Shown: positions 35,200 to 43,982 of the stretch, piece after piece
Numbering within the stretch: the stretch's first letter is position 1
Layout of the letters: each line of letters begins with the position of its first letter
Origin: Micromonospora antibiotica
GTDB taxonomy: Bacteria; Actinomycetota; Actinomycetes; Mycobacteriales; Micromonosporaceae
Direction: 5' to 3'
Assembly (NCBI RefSeq): GCF_017599305.1
Contig: NZ_JAGFWR010000011.1
Coordinates: 124,001-188,000, forward strand
DNA length: 64,000 nucleotides
Made by a program: the position numbers and the translations under genes
The notes under the pieces: model-generated
Told to the model about the DNA's origin: nothing
Database searches by the model: none
The model's input: the letters and a program-made list of their open reading frames with translations, nothing else

Positions 35200-36917
35200 A
35201 CCGCCGTCCCTTCGACCCGCGTCTGCTGCGCCGGGTCCCCGCGGCCCGGCGCGACCTCGCCGTGCTCGCCGCCCTCGGCGGGCTCACCGCGCTGCTGGTC
35301 GTCGCGCAGGCCACCGCCCTGGCCACGGTGCTCGCGACCGCCATCGACGGCCGGCTGGACACCACCGCGCTGGCCGGTTTCGTCGCCGCCGTCGGCGGTC
35401 GGGCCCTGGTCACCTGGGGGCAGGGCACCGCCGCCGCACGGGCCGCCGCCACCGTGAAGGCCACCCTCCGCGCCGACCTGCTGGCCGCCGTCGGCCGGCA
35501 CGGGCCCGGCTGGGTCGCCGGCCAGCGGGCCGGCCAGCTCGCCACCCTCACCGGGCGCGGCCTCGACGCGCTGGACGCCTACTTCACCGGCTACCTCCCC
35601 CAGCTCGTGCTCAGCGTCACCGTGCCGGCCGCCGTGCTGGCCCGGCTGGTCTTCGCCGACTGGAGCTCGGCCCTGATCATCGTGCTCACCATCCCGCTGA
35701 TCCCGGTCTTCGGCGCGCTGCTCGGCTGGCAGGCCCAGGCCGCCACCGAACGGCAGTGGCGGCGGCTGTCGATGCTCGGCGGGCACTTCCTCGACATGGT
35801 GGCCGGGCTGCCCACCCTGCGCGCGTTCGGCCGGGCCCGGACACAGACCGAGGTGGTCCGCCGGATGGCCGACGGGCACCGGGTCGCCACCATGAAGACC
35901 CTGCGGATCGCCTTCCTCTCCGCGCTGGTGCTGGAACTGGTCGCCACCCTGTCGGTGGCGCTGGTCGCGGTGCCGGTCGGCATCCGGCTGCTCGACGGCG
36001 GCATCACCCTGGCCACCGCGCTGCTGGTGCTGCTACTCACCCCGGAGGCGTACCTGCCGTTGCGGGCCGCCGGCAGCCGGTTCCACGCCAGCATGGAGGG
36101 GCTCACCGCGCTGGACGAGGCGCTGACCGTCTCCGCCGTCACCACCGGCCCGGCCGGCGCGGCGGCCCGGGGCCCCGCCGCCGGGGTGCCGGCCGGCCCG
36201 GCGGGGGTCGGGGCACGCGTCGGCACGCCGTCCGGGGCGGGCGAGATCGTGTTCACCGACGTCACCGTCGCCTACGAGCGGACCACCGCCTTGCGGGACG
36301 TCACGCTCACCATCCGACCGGGCGAACGGATCGCCGTCGTCGGGCCGAGCGGCGCCGGCAAGAGCACCCTGCTCGGCCTGCTGCTCGGCTTCGTCACGCC
36401 CACCGCCGGCCGGATCACCGTCGCCGGGGTCGACCTGGCCGACGTCGACCCCGACGACTGGCGTCGGCAGATCGCCTGGGTGCCGCAGCGGGCCCACCTC
36501 TTCGCCGCCACGCTCGCCGACAACATCCGGCTGGGCACCCCCGACACCCCGGACGCCACCCTGGCCCGCGCGGTCACCGACGCCGCACTGGACGACGTGG
36601 TGACGGCCCTGCCCGACGGGCTGGGCACCCTGCTCGGCGAGCGCGGCCACGGGCTGTCCAGCGGTCAACGGCAGCGGGTCGCCCTGGCCCGCGCCTTCCT
36701 CCGGGACGCCCCGCTCGTGCTGCTCGACGAGCCGACCGCCCGGCTGGACACCGCCAGCGAGACCATCGTCCTGGCGGCCACCCGGCGGCTGGTGGCCGGT
36801 CGCACCGCCCTGCTGGTGGCGCACCGGCCGGCCCTCCTGGCGGACGCCGACCGGGTCCTGCACGTCGCCGCCGGGCGGGTGACCGAGCTGACCCCGGCCG
36901 CAGAGGCCGGCCGATGA
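35196..36917 (+). CDS. cydD: Heme/thiol ABC exporter subunit CydD
   Basis: 573 residues. Membrane domain (six helices, residues about 20-310) with FTGYLPQLVLSVTVPAAVL and LGGHFLDMVAGLPTLRAFGR, the latter characteristic of CydD. A Gly/Ala/Pro linker follows, then an ATPase domain: Walker A GPSGAGKST near residue 385, signature LSSGQRQR, Walker B LVLLDEPTARLD and VAHRPAL. CydDC exports reductant (cysteine or glutathione in E. coli) or heme and is needed to assemble cytochrome bd. GTG 35196 overlaps the cydB stop; the frame ends in ATGA, opening a 23-codon frame before cydC. Confidence 0.9.
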   Translation: MNRRPFDPRLLRRVPAARRDLAVLAALGGLTALLVVAQATALATVLATAIDGRLDTTALAGFVAAVGGRALVTWGQGTAAARAAATVKATLRADLLAAVGRHGPGWVAGQRAGQLATLTGRGLDALDAYFTGYLPQLVLSVTVPAAVLARLVFADWSSALIIVLTIPLIPVFGALLGWQAQAATERQWRRLSMLGGHFLDMVAGLPTLRAFGRARTQTEVVRRMADGHRVATMKTLRIAFLSALVLELVATLSVALVAVPVGIRLLDGGITLATALLVLLLTPEAYLPLRAAGSRFHASMEGLTALDEALTVSAVTTGPAGAAARGPAAGVPAGPAGVGARVGTPSGAGEIVFTDVTVAYERTTALRDVTLTIRPGERIAVVGPSGAGKSTLLGLLLGFVTPTAGRITVAGVDLADVDPDDWRRQIAWVPQRAHLFAATLADNIRLGTPDTPDATLARAVTDAALDDVVTALPDGLGTLLGERGHGLSSGQRQRVALARAFLRDAPLVLLDEPTARLDTASETIVLAATRRLVAGRTALLVAHRPALLADADRVLHVAAGRVTELTPAAEAGR

Positions 36918-36985
36918 GCGCCCGACCCGCCTCCGTCACGCCGACCCGACCCGCCCCTTCCCTGGCGCGGGAGGCCCGCCGATGA
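36914..36985 (+). CDS. 23-codon coupled reading frame between cydD and cydC
   Basis: ATG 36914 overlaps the cydD stop (ATGA), and the frame runs 23 codons (starting MSARPASVTPTRPAPSLARE) to a TGA at 36983-36985. That TGA in turn overlaps the ATG of cydC (ATGA again). The three genes use three different frames. The peptide is Pro/Arg/Ala-rich with no recognisable domain. It may be a real small protein, or a translated linker that passes ribosomes on to cydC, where the only Shine-Dalgarno-like sequence is GGGAGG. Confidence 0.45.
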   Translation: MSARPASVTPTRPAPSLAREARR

Positions 36986-38823
36986 ACCCCGGACCCGTCC
37001 CTGCCGCGCGGCCCGAGCGGGTGGTGCTGCGGTTGGCCCGGCCGTACCTGGGCCGACTGCTCGGGGCCGGACTGCTCGCCTCGGCCACCGAACTCGCCGG
37101 ACTGGCCCTGATGGCCACCGCCACCTGGCTGCTGATGAGCGCCGCCGGCCAGCCACCGCTGGACCGGCTGACGGTCGCCATCGTGGCCGTCCGGGCGCTG
37201 GCGGTCAGCCGGGGCGTGCTGCGCTACACCGAACGGCTCGCCGGGCACGACGCCGTGCTCCGCCTGGTCACCGACGTCCGGGCCCGGGTCTTCGCCACCC
37301 TCGCCGCCCGGCCCACCCCGGCCGGCCAGCGCACCGGGGACGCCCTGAGCCGGCTGGTCTCCGACGTCGAGGCGGTGCAGGACCTGCTGCTCCGGGTACT
37401 CGTGCCCGGGGCGGCAGCCGCCCTGGTCGGGGTGCTCGCCGTCGGTGGGGCCGCCCTGATCTCGCTGCCCTCGGCCGGGGTGCTCGCGGTCGGGCTGCTG
37501 GTCACCGGGGTGGCACTGCCGGTGCTGGCCACCGCGCTGACCCGCCGGGCCGCCGACGAGGTGGCACCGCTGCGCGGGGCGCTCGCCACCGACGCCGTCG
37601 ACCTCACCCACGGTGCCGCCGACCTGGCCGCCTTCGGGGCCACCGGCCAGGCGCTGCGGACCGCGACCCGCCGCGCCGACCGGCTGGCCCGATTGGAGCG
37701 CCGGCTCGCCGCGACCGGATTCGCGGTGGACGCGGCCGGGGTGCTGGTGGCCGGACTGACCGCCGCCGGGGTGGTGCTCGCCGCCCTCCGCGCCGACGTG
37801 GCCGGGGTGCTGGTGGGGGTGCTCGCCGTCGGCACCCTCGCCGCGGTGGAGATCACGTTGGCGCTGGTCGGCGCGGCGCGGCAGTGGACCCAGCTCCGCG
37901 CGGGCCTGTCCCGGGTCGCCGCCCTGCTCGACGACCCCACCGGCGCGGCCGGCCCGGGGGCCGCCGATGGCCCGGCAGTCGCCGGTGGTCCGGGGGACGG
38001 CGGTGCTCCGGGGGACGGCGGCCTGGTGGCCGCCGATGGCCCGGGGGGCGTGGGGGCGGCGGCGCGCGACGTGCGGTTCGACGGGGTCGTCGTGCGGTAC
38101 CGGGAGGGGGCCGCGCCCGCCCTCGCCGGATTCGACCTCGACCTGCCCGCCGGCCGCCGGATCGCGGTCGTCGGGCCGAGCGGCGCCGGCAAGAGCACCC
38201 TGGCCGCGGTGCTGACCGGGGCGGTACGACCCGACACCGGCCGGGTCACCCTGGCCGGTCGGGACGTGTCGGCGTACCCGCCCGAGGAGCTGCCCCGGGC
38301 GATCGGCGGCCTGTTCGCCGAGGCGTACGTCTTCCACGCGTCGGTGCGGGAGAACCTGCTGCTCGGCCGGCCCGACGCGGACGAGGCCGAGCTGGCCGCG
38401 GCGACCCGCGCCGCCGGCCTGCTGGACTGGGTGACGGACCAGCCCGACGGTTGGGACACCATGGTCGGCGAGGAGGGCGGTCAGCTCTCCGGCGGGCAGC
38501 GGCAGCGGCTCGCGCTGGCCCGGGCACTGCTCGCCGCGCCCGGCGTCCTGGTGCTGGACGAACCGACCGAGGGTCTCGACCCGGTCGCCGCCGACGCGGT
38601 ACTCGCCGGAGTGCTGGCAGCCACCCCCGCCGGGCACTCCGTGCTGCTGATCAGCCACCGGCTCAGCGGCCTGTCCGGGATGGACGAGGTCGTGGTCCTG
38701 GACGCCGGCCGGATCATCCAGCGGGGGCGGCACGCCGATCTGGTCACCACCGCCGGCTGGTACCGGGACCAGTGGGTGCTCCAGGAGGCCGCCGAGCGCG
38801 GATACCTGACGCTGACGCCCTGA
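36982..38823 (+). CDS. cydC: Heme/thiol ABC exporter subunit CydC
   Basis: 613 residues: six-helix membrane domain (VVLRLARPYLGRLLGAGLLA, then LMATATWLLMSAAGQPP, typical CydC), a Gly/Pro-rich linker around residues 315-350, and an ATPase domain. The latter has Walker A GPSGAGKST near 395, signature LSGGQRQRLALARALL, Walker B VLVLDEPTEGLD and switch His in LISHRLSG. It pairs with CydD. GGGAGG lies 5-7 bases before ATG 36982, inside the small upstream frame. No clear terminator follows within 100 bp. Confidence 0.9.
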   Translation: MNPGPVPAARPERVVLRLARPYLGRLLGAGLLASATELAGLALMATATWLLMSAAGQPPLDRLTVAIVAVRALAVSRGVLRYTERLAGHDAVLRLVTDVRARVFATLAARPTPAGQRTGDALSRLVSDVEAVQDLLLRVLVPGAAAALVGVLAVGGAALISLPSAGVLAVGLLVTGVALPVLATALTRRAADEVAPLRGALATDAVDLTHGAADLAAFGATGQALRTATRRADRLARLERRLAATGFAVDAAGVLVAGLTAAGVVLAALRADVAGVLVGVLAVGTLAAVEITLALVGAARQWTQLRAGLSRVAALLDDPTGAAGPGAADGPAVAGGPGDGGAPGDGGLVAADGPGGVGAAARDVRFDGVVVRYREGAAPALAGFDLDLPAGRRIAVVGPSGAGKSTLAAVLTGAVRPDTGRVTLAGRDVSAYPPEELPRAIGGLFAEAYVFHASVRENLLLGRPDADEAELAAATRAAGLLDWVTDQPDGWDTMVGEEGGQLSGGQRQRLALARALLAAPGVLVLDEPTEGLDPVAADAVLAGVLAATPAGHSVLLISHRLSGLSGMDEVVVLDAGRIIQRGRHADLVTTAGWYRDQWVLQEAAERGYLTLTP

Positions 38824-38925
38824 ACGAGCCGACCCCGGCCCGCGTCCCGGAGCCGCCCCACACCGGAGCCCGGGTCCGGGAATCTCCCCGACGCGCGGCC
38901 CGCCCGGTCGTGGCAGGGTGATGCC

Positions 38926-39594
38926 ATGCGCGCCTGCGACGAGGTAGGAATCGACGAGCGGCTGCGGGATCTGGAGTCCCGGCTGCACGGTCCGACGCGG
39001 CTACGGACCGAGCTCATCCGCGAGGTACGGGACGCGCTGGACGACGCCGCCGAGGCGTACCGGGACGGTGGCCTGCCGGCGCGGGAGGCCGAACGACGGG
39101 CCGTGGTCGACTTCGGCTCGCCTGCCGAACTTGCTCCGGCCTACCAGGCGGAGTTGGCCGCCGGGACGCTGCGCGGGTTGGCCCGGCGGGCGCTGGTGAT
39201 CGCCGTGCTGCTGGCGGCCTGCGGTGACCTGACCTGGCAGGGGTCGAGCTGGAGCGGTGGGCCGCCCCCGCCCGCCGGCTACCAGGTGCTCGCCGGATCG
39301 ATGCACGGCATCTGGCTGACCGTGGCCGCGGTCGCGCTGGCCGCCCTGGTGTCCGGGCGTTGGGCGGCCCGTCGCGGTCGGGCCGGCACATCCGTGAACC
39401 GGCTGCTCGGCTGGGGACTGACCGGCACCCTCACCCTCGGCGCGGTCGCCGGGGTGGCCCTCTTCGGCTGGTCGATCGCGCTGTGGGAGGCCGCCCTGAC
39501 CTGGCCTCCGATGATCGTCGGCGCGGTGCTGGCCGGTGCCGCCCACTTCGCGCTCTTCCGGGCCACCCGCTTCTGGCTGGTCGCCACCCGCTGA
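38926..39594 (+). CDS. HAAS (permease prefix domain 1) membrane protein
   Basis: 222 residues. The N-terminal 80 residues are the HAAS/permease-prefix signature (IDERLRDLESRLHGPTRLRTELIREVRDALDDAAEAYRDGG, then AVVDFGSPAELAPAYQAEL). Four hydrophobic helices follow. This N-terminal domain is typically encoded with PadR regulators and is thought to receive or anchor them. Here the padR gene is present but convergent, not upstream in the same operon. CAGGGT ends 6 bases before ATG 38926, compatible with a leaderless start. Confidence 0.8.
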   Translation: MRACDEVGIDERLRDLESRLHGPTRLRTELIREVRDALDDAAEAYRDGGLPAREAERRAVVDFGSPAELAPAYQAELAAGTLRGLARRALVIAVLLAACGDLTWQGSSWSGGPPPPAGYQVLAGSMHGIWLTVAAVALAALVSGRWAARRGRAGTSVNRLLGWGLTGTLTLGAVAGVALFGWSIALWEAALTWPPMIVGAVLAGAAHFALFRATRFWLVATR

Positions 39595-39604
39595 CGCTGC
39601 GGGG

Positions 39605-39946
39605 TCAGGCCGGCGTGGCGGGCGGGCCGGCAGGGTCGAGGAACCGGCCGACGGTGGCACTGAACTCGCGCCACCCGGCCCGTTCGCCGGCCAGCGACGC
39701 CCGACCGGAGTCGGTGAGCCGGTACGTCCGCCGCTCCCGACCGTTGACCGTGCTCCAGGAACTGGCCACGTGACCGGCCCGCTCCAACCGACGCAACGCC
39801 GGATAGATGGTGCCGGTCGGCAGATCGAGCTGGCCCGCGCTGCGGGCGCGCAGCGCCTCGATGACCGCGTAGCCGTGCAGTTCGCCCTGCTCCAGCACGG
39901 CCAGCAACAGGGCGTCGAGGTGGCCGTGCAACGCCTGAGCCTTCAT
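39605..39946 (-). CDS. PadR family transcriptional regulator
   Basis: 113 residues: winged helix with HGHLDALLLAVLEQGELHGYAVIEALRARS, the PadR hallmark TGTIYPALRRLERAGHVASSW and the wing GRERRTYRLTDSG. The short C-terminal helix is for dimerisation. ATG 39946 starts the conserved MKAQALHGHLD; a TTG three codons upstream is less likely. The gene's own promoter region holds a GTAGC-n3-GCTAC palindrome (39949-39961) immediately upstream. It converges with the HAAS protein gene, the stops being 10 bp apart. Confidence 0.9.
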   Translation of the reverse strand: MKAQALHGHLDALLLAVLEQGELHGYAVIEALRARSAGQLDLPTGTIYPALRRLERAGHVASSWSTVNGRERRTYRLTDSGRASLAGERAGWREFSATVGRFLDPAGPPATPA

Positions 39947-39948
39947 AC

Positions 39949-39961
39949 GTAGCAACGCTAC
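39949..39961 (-). promoter_or_regulatory. GTAGC-AAC-GCTAC palindrome at the padR start
   Basis: Perfect 5-bp arms and 3-bp centre starting 3 bp upstream of the padR ATG. The same GTAGC-n3-GCTAC layout occurs at 32871-32883 before cydA. Probable PadR autoregulatory operator. Confidence 0.6.
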
Positions 39962-40115
39962 TTGTCAGCTGCCCGGACCGCCAGCAGGCACGGGTTCCGG
40001 GCCTCGCCGGGGTGCGGGGTCGGCCCACGGCCGGCCGCCCATTAGGGTATGTGCCCAGAGTCACTCGGCGACCGCATGCCGCCGAGTGGGTAACCCGACG
40101 CACACGGAGGTCAGC

Positions 40116-41084
40116 GTGGCCCGCCAGTCGCCCCAACGGCCCGACGCCGACGAACCCGAGCTCGGCGACACCGATGGGCCGACCGGGCCCGACGTGGAGT
40201 CCGGCCCGGCCGACCGCTCGCTCTGGGACGAGCTGAGCATCGATCCGGTCGAGATCGCCCTGCCCGCCGGCACCGGTTTCACCCTCCGGGCGTACCGGGC
40301 GGCACGCGAGCTGACCCCGACGGACGTCGCCGAGCGCGACGAGGACGACCCCTTCCTGGCCCGCCGCCAGGTCGTCGAGGCCGAGGACGACGACGAGGTG
40401 GTGATCCTCGACGAGGAGTTCGCCGCACTCTCCGCCGAGGACGAGGACGACGCGGACCGCAAGGGCGTGAGCGACGGCAAGCGCGCCGGTGGCAAGGGCA
40501 CCGACACCCTCGACGCCGACGCCTCGGACGCCGACGACGACACCGACGCCTCGGACGCCGACGAGGACGCGGATGCCGACGACGACACCGACGGCGACGA
40601 GGAGGTGCCGGTCTTCCTGAGCCACAAGGGCCGGCTGCTGCTGTTCAAGACGCCCGAGTCGCTCGTCAGTTTCATCCGCTCCGGGGCACCCAACGACCTG
40701 TCTCAACTGGACGGTTGGAATGAACTGTCCGAACGGGTGGAGCCGGCCGACATCGCCCCGCGCGACGAGGACACCTACGAACTCGACCTGGTCGTGGAGA
40801 ACCTGCGCGGTGGGCACGACACGTGGGACCCGACCCTGCTGATCGAGGCCGGCGAGGTCGCCCGTGACCTGTCGTACGCGCTGCGGCTACCCGCCGTGCT
40901 GGACATGCTCTCGGCCGGCTCCAGCCTGGACGATCTCGACGAGGCGCTGCGCGCTTCTGTCAACGGCGGAGTCGGTGGATTTCTCGGCCGTAGGCGGCTG
41001 AAGAAAATCGGTGCCCAGACCGCAAGCTTGGGGTGGCGCACCATTGTCGGCAAGATCTCTGCCGTCGTGGACTGGCGCGACTGA
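40116..41084 (+). CDS. Acidic protein of unknown function
   Basis: 322 residues. The N-terminal half (to about residue 170) is very acidic and low-complexity, with runs such as DADASDADDDTDASDAD, and is probably disordered. The C-terminal half is folded: VPVFLSHKGRLLLFKTPESLVSFIRSG, then acidic helices and GGFLGRRRLKKIG. Homologous frames occur in Micromonosporaceae, sometimes labelled primosomal protein or primase without evidence that I know of. GGAGGT 5 bases upstream supports GTG 40116. It lies 65 bp ahead of the IS110-like gene in the same direction, likely one operon. Confidence 0.6.
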   Translation: MARQSPQRPDADEPELGDTDGPTGPDVESGPADRSLWDELSIDPVEIALPAGTGFTLRAYRAARELTPTDVAERDEDDPFLARRQVVEAEDDDEVVILDEEFAALSAEDEDDADRKGVSDGKRAGGKGTDTLDADASDADDDTDASDADEDADADDDTDGDEEVPVFLSHKGRLLLFKTPESLVSFIRSGAPNDLSQLDGWNELSERVEPADIAPRDEDTYELDLVVENLRGGHDTWDPTLLIEAGEVARDLSYALRLPAVLDMLSAGSSLDDLDEALRASVNGGVGGFLGRRRLKKIGAQTASLGWRTIVGKISAVVDWRD

Positions 41085-41149
41085 CCCCGAACGGGGAGCA
41101 TCAGTGGCTGGCAGAGAATAGACCTGTGTCCCGGGAGGAGGACGACGCC

Positions 41150-43762
41150 GTGGCGCTCGTGCGCGTGTACTGCGGTCTGGCCTCGGCAGATCCGGCCGAC
41201 CGACCGGCCTCGGCCGGATCGACGCTGACGTCCGCCGTGGTCGACGACGCAGGCCGTCTGCTGCACGTCTACGAGATCAGCGACGACGCGGCGGGTTACG
41301 CCCAGCTCGTCACGCTGCTCGTCGAACGGTCGGGCGGGCCGAGCGGCGTGGCGATCGCGGCCGACAGCGACGACCACACGGTCACCTCACTGCTGAGCGC
41401 GGCGGGCCGTCCACTGGCGATCGCCGACGACGACTCGGTCGACGACTTCGCCGAGCGGTTCGCCGACGACGACTCCCTGGAGGAGATGCAGTCCGCGCCG
41501 GCCGAGCGGCGGGCGGTGGGCCTGGCCCGCGCCCTCCAGGCCGGCGCGCTCTCCGCGGTCACCCTGCCCGCTCCCCGGGACCTGGCCGGCTTCAAGCAGG
41601 TCCTCGCCGCGCACGCCGCCCTGTCCAGCGGCCGGCACTCCGCCGCCGTGGCCCTACGCGAGGTGCTCCGCGAGTTGTATCCGGCCGCCCTGCGGGCGTA
41701 CCCGGACCCGGCTGATCCGGTGGCGTTGGCCGTCCTCGACGCGCTGCCCGAGCCGAACATGCTCACCGGCACGGCGGCCCGGGGCCGCGACATGTCGGTC
41801 GCCGCCGAGGCGGTCACCGCACACCTCACCGCCGACGGGGTGGCCGAGGCCGGGGAGATCGAGGCGGCGGTCACCGCGCTGCGGGTCGCCATCTCCGAGA
41901 CCCCGCGCCGGGCCACCGTCAACCGGGCGCTCACGTCCGCCGTCGCCGAGACCGTCCGGCAGTCGGTCGCTGCGGTGCGCGCCTGTGACGCCGGCTGCGA
42001 GGCCCTGGTGGGCGCGCTCAGCACCCGGGTCAGCGCCCCGAGTCCCATGCCCGGCCGCCGGGCTGCCGCCCGCCGGGGCGAGCAGGTCGGCGAGCTGACC
42101 GGCATCAGTGGCACCGGTCCCGGCCTGCGGCCGGTCCGAACCGCAGAGCCGGCCCCGCCGGTACCGACCGGCCGGCGGAGCCGTCCCGAGCCGGTCCCCG
42201 GCGGGGCGATGCCGGCCGCGCCCCGACCGCTCGGGCCCCCGCCGGTGGCCCCCGCCCCGATCGCCCCACCGCCGGTGGCCCCCCAACCGGTGACCCCGGC
42301 TGCCGCCGCCAACCTGCCGACCTCGGCACCACCCGCGCGTACGGACCAGGGCATGCCGCCGGGCCGGCGTGGGGGTTCGGACGCGCCGACCACCATGATT
42401 CCGCCGATCCGGCGCGGGATGGACGCCCCGGCGAACCGGCCCGTCTCGGCTCCGCCACCGCCTCCTCCGGGGATCACCCCGATCGCCCCGGCACAGCGCG
42501 GCAACGTGCCGCCCGCCGAGGCCGGTGAGCCGTTCCGGCCCACGCTGACCACCGCCGCGATCAACAACGCACGGGCCGAGCGGCAACGCACCGTGATCCC
42601 ACCCCGGCCCAAGACCACCGGCGCCCTCTCGACGCCCACTGGTGGGTTCAGCGCGACCGACCTGAACGTCCCGGTGCCGATCACCCGCCCCGAGCCGGAG
42701 CCCACCGCTGCGCCGGGTTCGCGGGCGAACTGGCCCCTGGTCAACAACCCGGAGAATCCGGGCGACAGCTCGGCCAACAACCCGGTGGTGCCGGCCTATG
42801 GTGAGCGGGCCGGGCGGGCGGGCGACGCCCCCGCCGACCCGGGTGCCGGACGCCGGATCACCCCGCCCTGGCTGGCCGACGACCTGCCCCCGGAGCCGCC
42901 GATGTTGCGGCTGGTGGAGCCGCCACCGCTGGCCGACCGGGCGTTGCGGGACGGCTTGGACGCCCCCGCCGATCCGCACCTGGACACTCCCCCGCTGCGG
43001 TTGGTCGACCGGGAGGAGGCCGGCCGTCCCGGTCGGCCCAGCCGGGTCGACCGCGCCGAGCGCCTCGACCGGCCGGAGCATCTGGACCGCCCCACCCGGG
43101 TCGACCGTCCGGCCCGCCTGGACCGACCCGAGCGGGCCGAACGCCTGGACCGGCCGGAGCGTCTCGACCGGCCGGAGCGGTTGGACCGGCCCGAGCGGTC
43201 CGAGCGGCCGGAACTTCTCGACCGGCCCGAGCGGCCGGCACGCAGCGAGCGGCCGGGCCTGGAGCGGCGACCGGAGCCGGTCGAACGCCGTCCCGCGCCG
43301 ATGGAGCACCGCCCGCCACCGGTCTCCGACGAGGGCGACGGCGACCTGTTGATCTTCGCCCAGGCGAAGTCGGCGTGGTTCGTCGGGCACGGCGACGAGA
43401 GCGACCTGGAGTGGTCGTCCACCGCGGACACCGGCTGGCAGGCCGCCGAAAAGGTCGCCCAGCCGGCGGTAGGTGCGGAAACCTCGGCCGGGCTACCCAA
43501 ACGGGTCCCCCAGGCCAACCTCGTTCCCGGCTCGCCGCTGCGCGAGGAGCGTCCGCTGCGGATCGTCCGGGACGCCGCGAGCCTCGCCGAGAACACCACC
43601 GGCTACTTCCGGGGTTGGCGTCGTGGGCAGGAGATCGGCGGTTTCGCCGTCGGCGGCCGGCCCGGCCGTGAGGCGGCCGGCGGCTGGGACTTCAGCCGCG
43701 ACCCGACCGAGCGGGAAGACGATCGGGAGTACGAGTTCCGCTCCGCCGGATACCGGTCCTGA
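41150..43762 (+). CDS. IS110-transposase-like protein with conservon-kinase tail
   Basis: About 870 residues. Residues 1-220 resemble the RuvC-like DEDD part of IS110 transposases: a start like RVYCGLASADP, SAVVDDAGRLLHVYEISDD, GVAIAADSDDHTVTSLLSAAG, and VLRELYPAALRAYPDPADPVALAVLDALPEP. A coiled segment (ALTSAVAETVRQSVAAVRAC) follows near 270. The acidic catalytic positions look degraded and the C-terminal Transposase_20 domain is missing. Residues about 310-730 are Pro-rich, with RLDRPE-type repeats at 43050-43260. The last 135 residues contain SAWF, STADTGWQAA, AGLPKRVPQANLVPG and YFRGWRRGQ, also found in the conservon kinase opposite. GGGAGGAGG precedes GTG 41150; GTG 41126 is possible. 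Function unknown. Confidence 0.6.
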   Translation: MALVRVYCGLASADPADRPASAGSTLTSAVVDDAGRLLHVYEISDDAAGYAQLVTLLVERSGGPSGVAIAADSDDHTVTSLLSAAGRPLAIADDDSVDDFAERFADDDSLEEMQSAPAERRAVGLARALQAGALSAVTLPAPRDLAGFKQVLAAHAALSSGRHSAAVALREVLRELYPAALRAYPDPADPVALAVLDALPEPNMLTGTAARGRDMSVAAEAVTAHLTADGVAEAGEIEAAVTALRVAISETPRRATVNRALTSAVAETVRQSVAAVRACDAGCEALVGALSTRVSAPSPMPGRRAAARRGEQVGELTGISGTGPGLRPVRTAEPAPPVPTGRRSRPEPVPGGAMPAAPRPLGPPPVAPAPIAPPPVAPQPVTPAAAANLPTSAPPARTDQGMPPGRRGGSDAPTTMIPPIRRGMDAPANRPVSAPPPPPPGITPIAPAQRGNVPPAEAGEPFRPTLTTAAINNARAERQRTVIPPRPKTTGALSTPTGGFSATDLNVPVPITRPEPEPTAAPGSRANWPLVNNPENPGDSSANNPVVPAYGERAGRAGDAPADPGAGRRITPPWLADDLPPEPPMLRLVEPPPLADRALRDGLDAPADPHLDTPPLRLVDREEAGRPGRPSRVDRAERLDRPEHLDRPTRVDRPARLDRPERAERLDRPERLDRPERLDRPERSERPELLDRPERPARSERPGLERRPEPVERRPAPMEHRPPPVSDEGDGDLLIFAQAKSAWFVGHGDESDLEWSSTADTGWQAAEKVAQPAVGAETSAGLPKRVPQANLVPGSPLREERPLRIVRDAASLAENTTGYFRGWRRGQEIGGFAVGGRPGREAAGGWDFSRDPTEREDDREYEFRSAGYRS

Positions 43763-43781
43763 CAGTCTGATTGGTTCCACC

Positions 43782-43813
43782 CTGGCCCGGCCCGGTTCTT
43801 CCGGCCGGGCCAG
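43782..43813. terminator. Terminator hairpin between convergent operons
   Basis: CTGGCCCGGCCCGG and CCGGCCGGGCCAG pair around TTCTT with one bulged base. It lies just after the IS110-like gene and 170 bp past the end of cvnD. Confidence 0.65.
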
Positions 43814-43982
43814 CGTCGTCGTACCGACCGTGCGGCACCGCGTCCGCATCCTGGTGACCCCAGGGGCATCGAGGTCGCCCAGGTGGCCCCACAGCGGTCG
43901 CACGACCCGCCCGCGATCACCGCCGGGAACGCGAACGCGCCCGGTAACGGCCAGGGGCCGCCACCGGGCGCGTCGGAGCCGG

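Noticed and set aside
41150..43762. Active IS110 insertion sequence
   Set aside because: The protein lacks the second transposase domain and recognisable catalytic acids, and no element ends are visible; it appears to be a resident gene.
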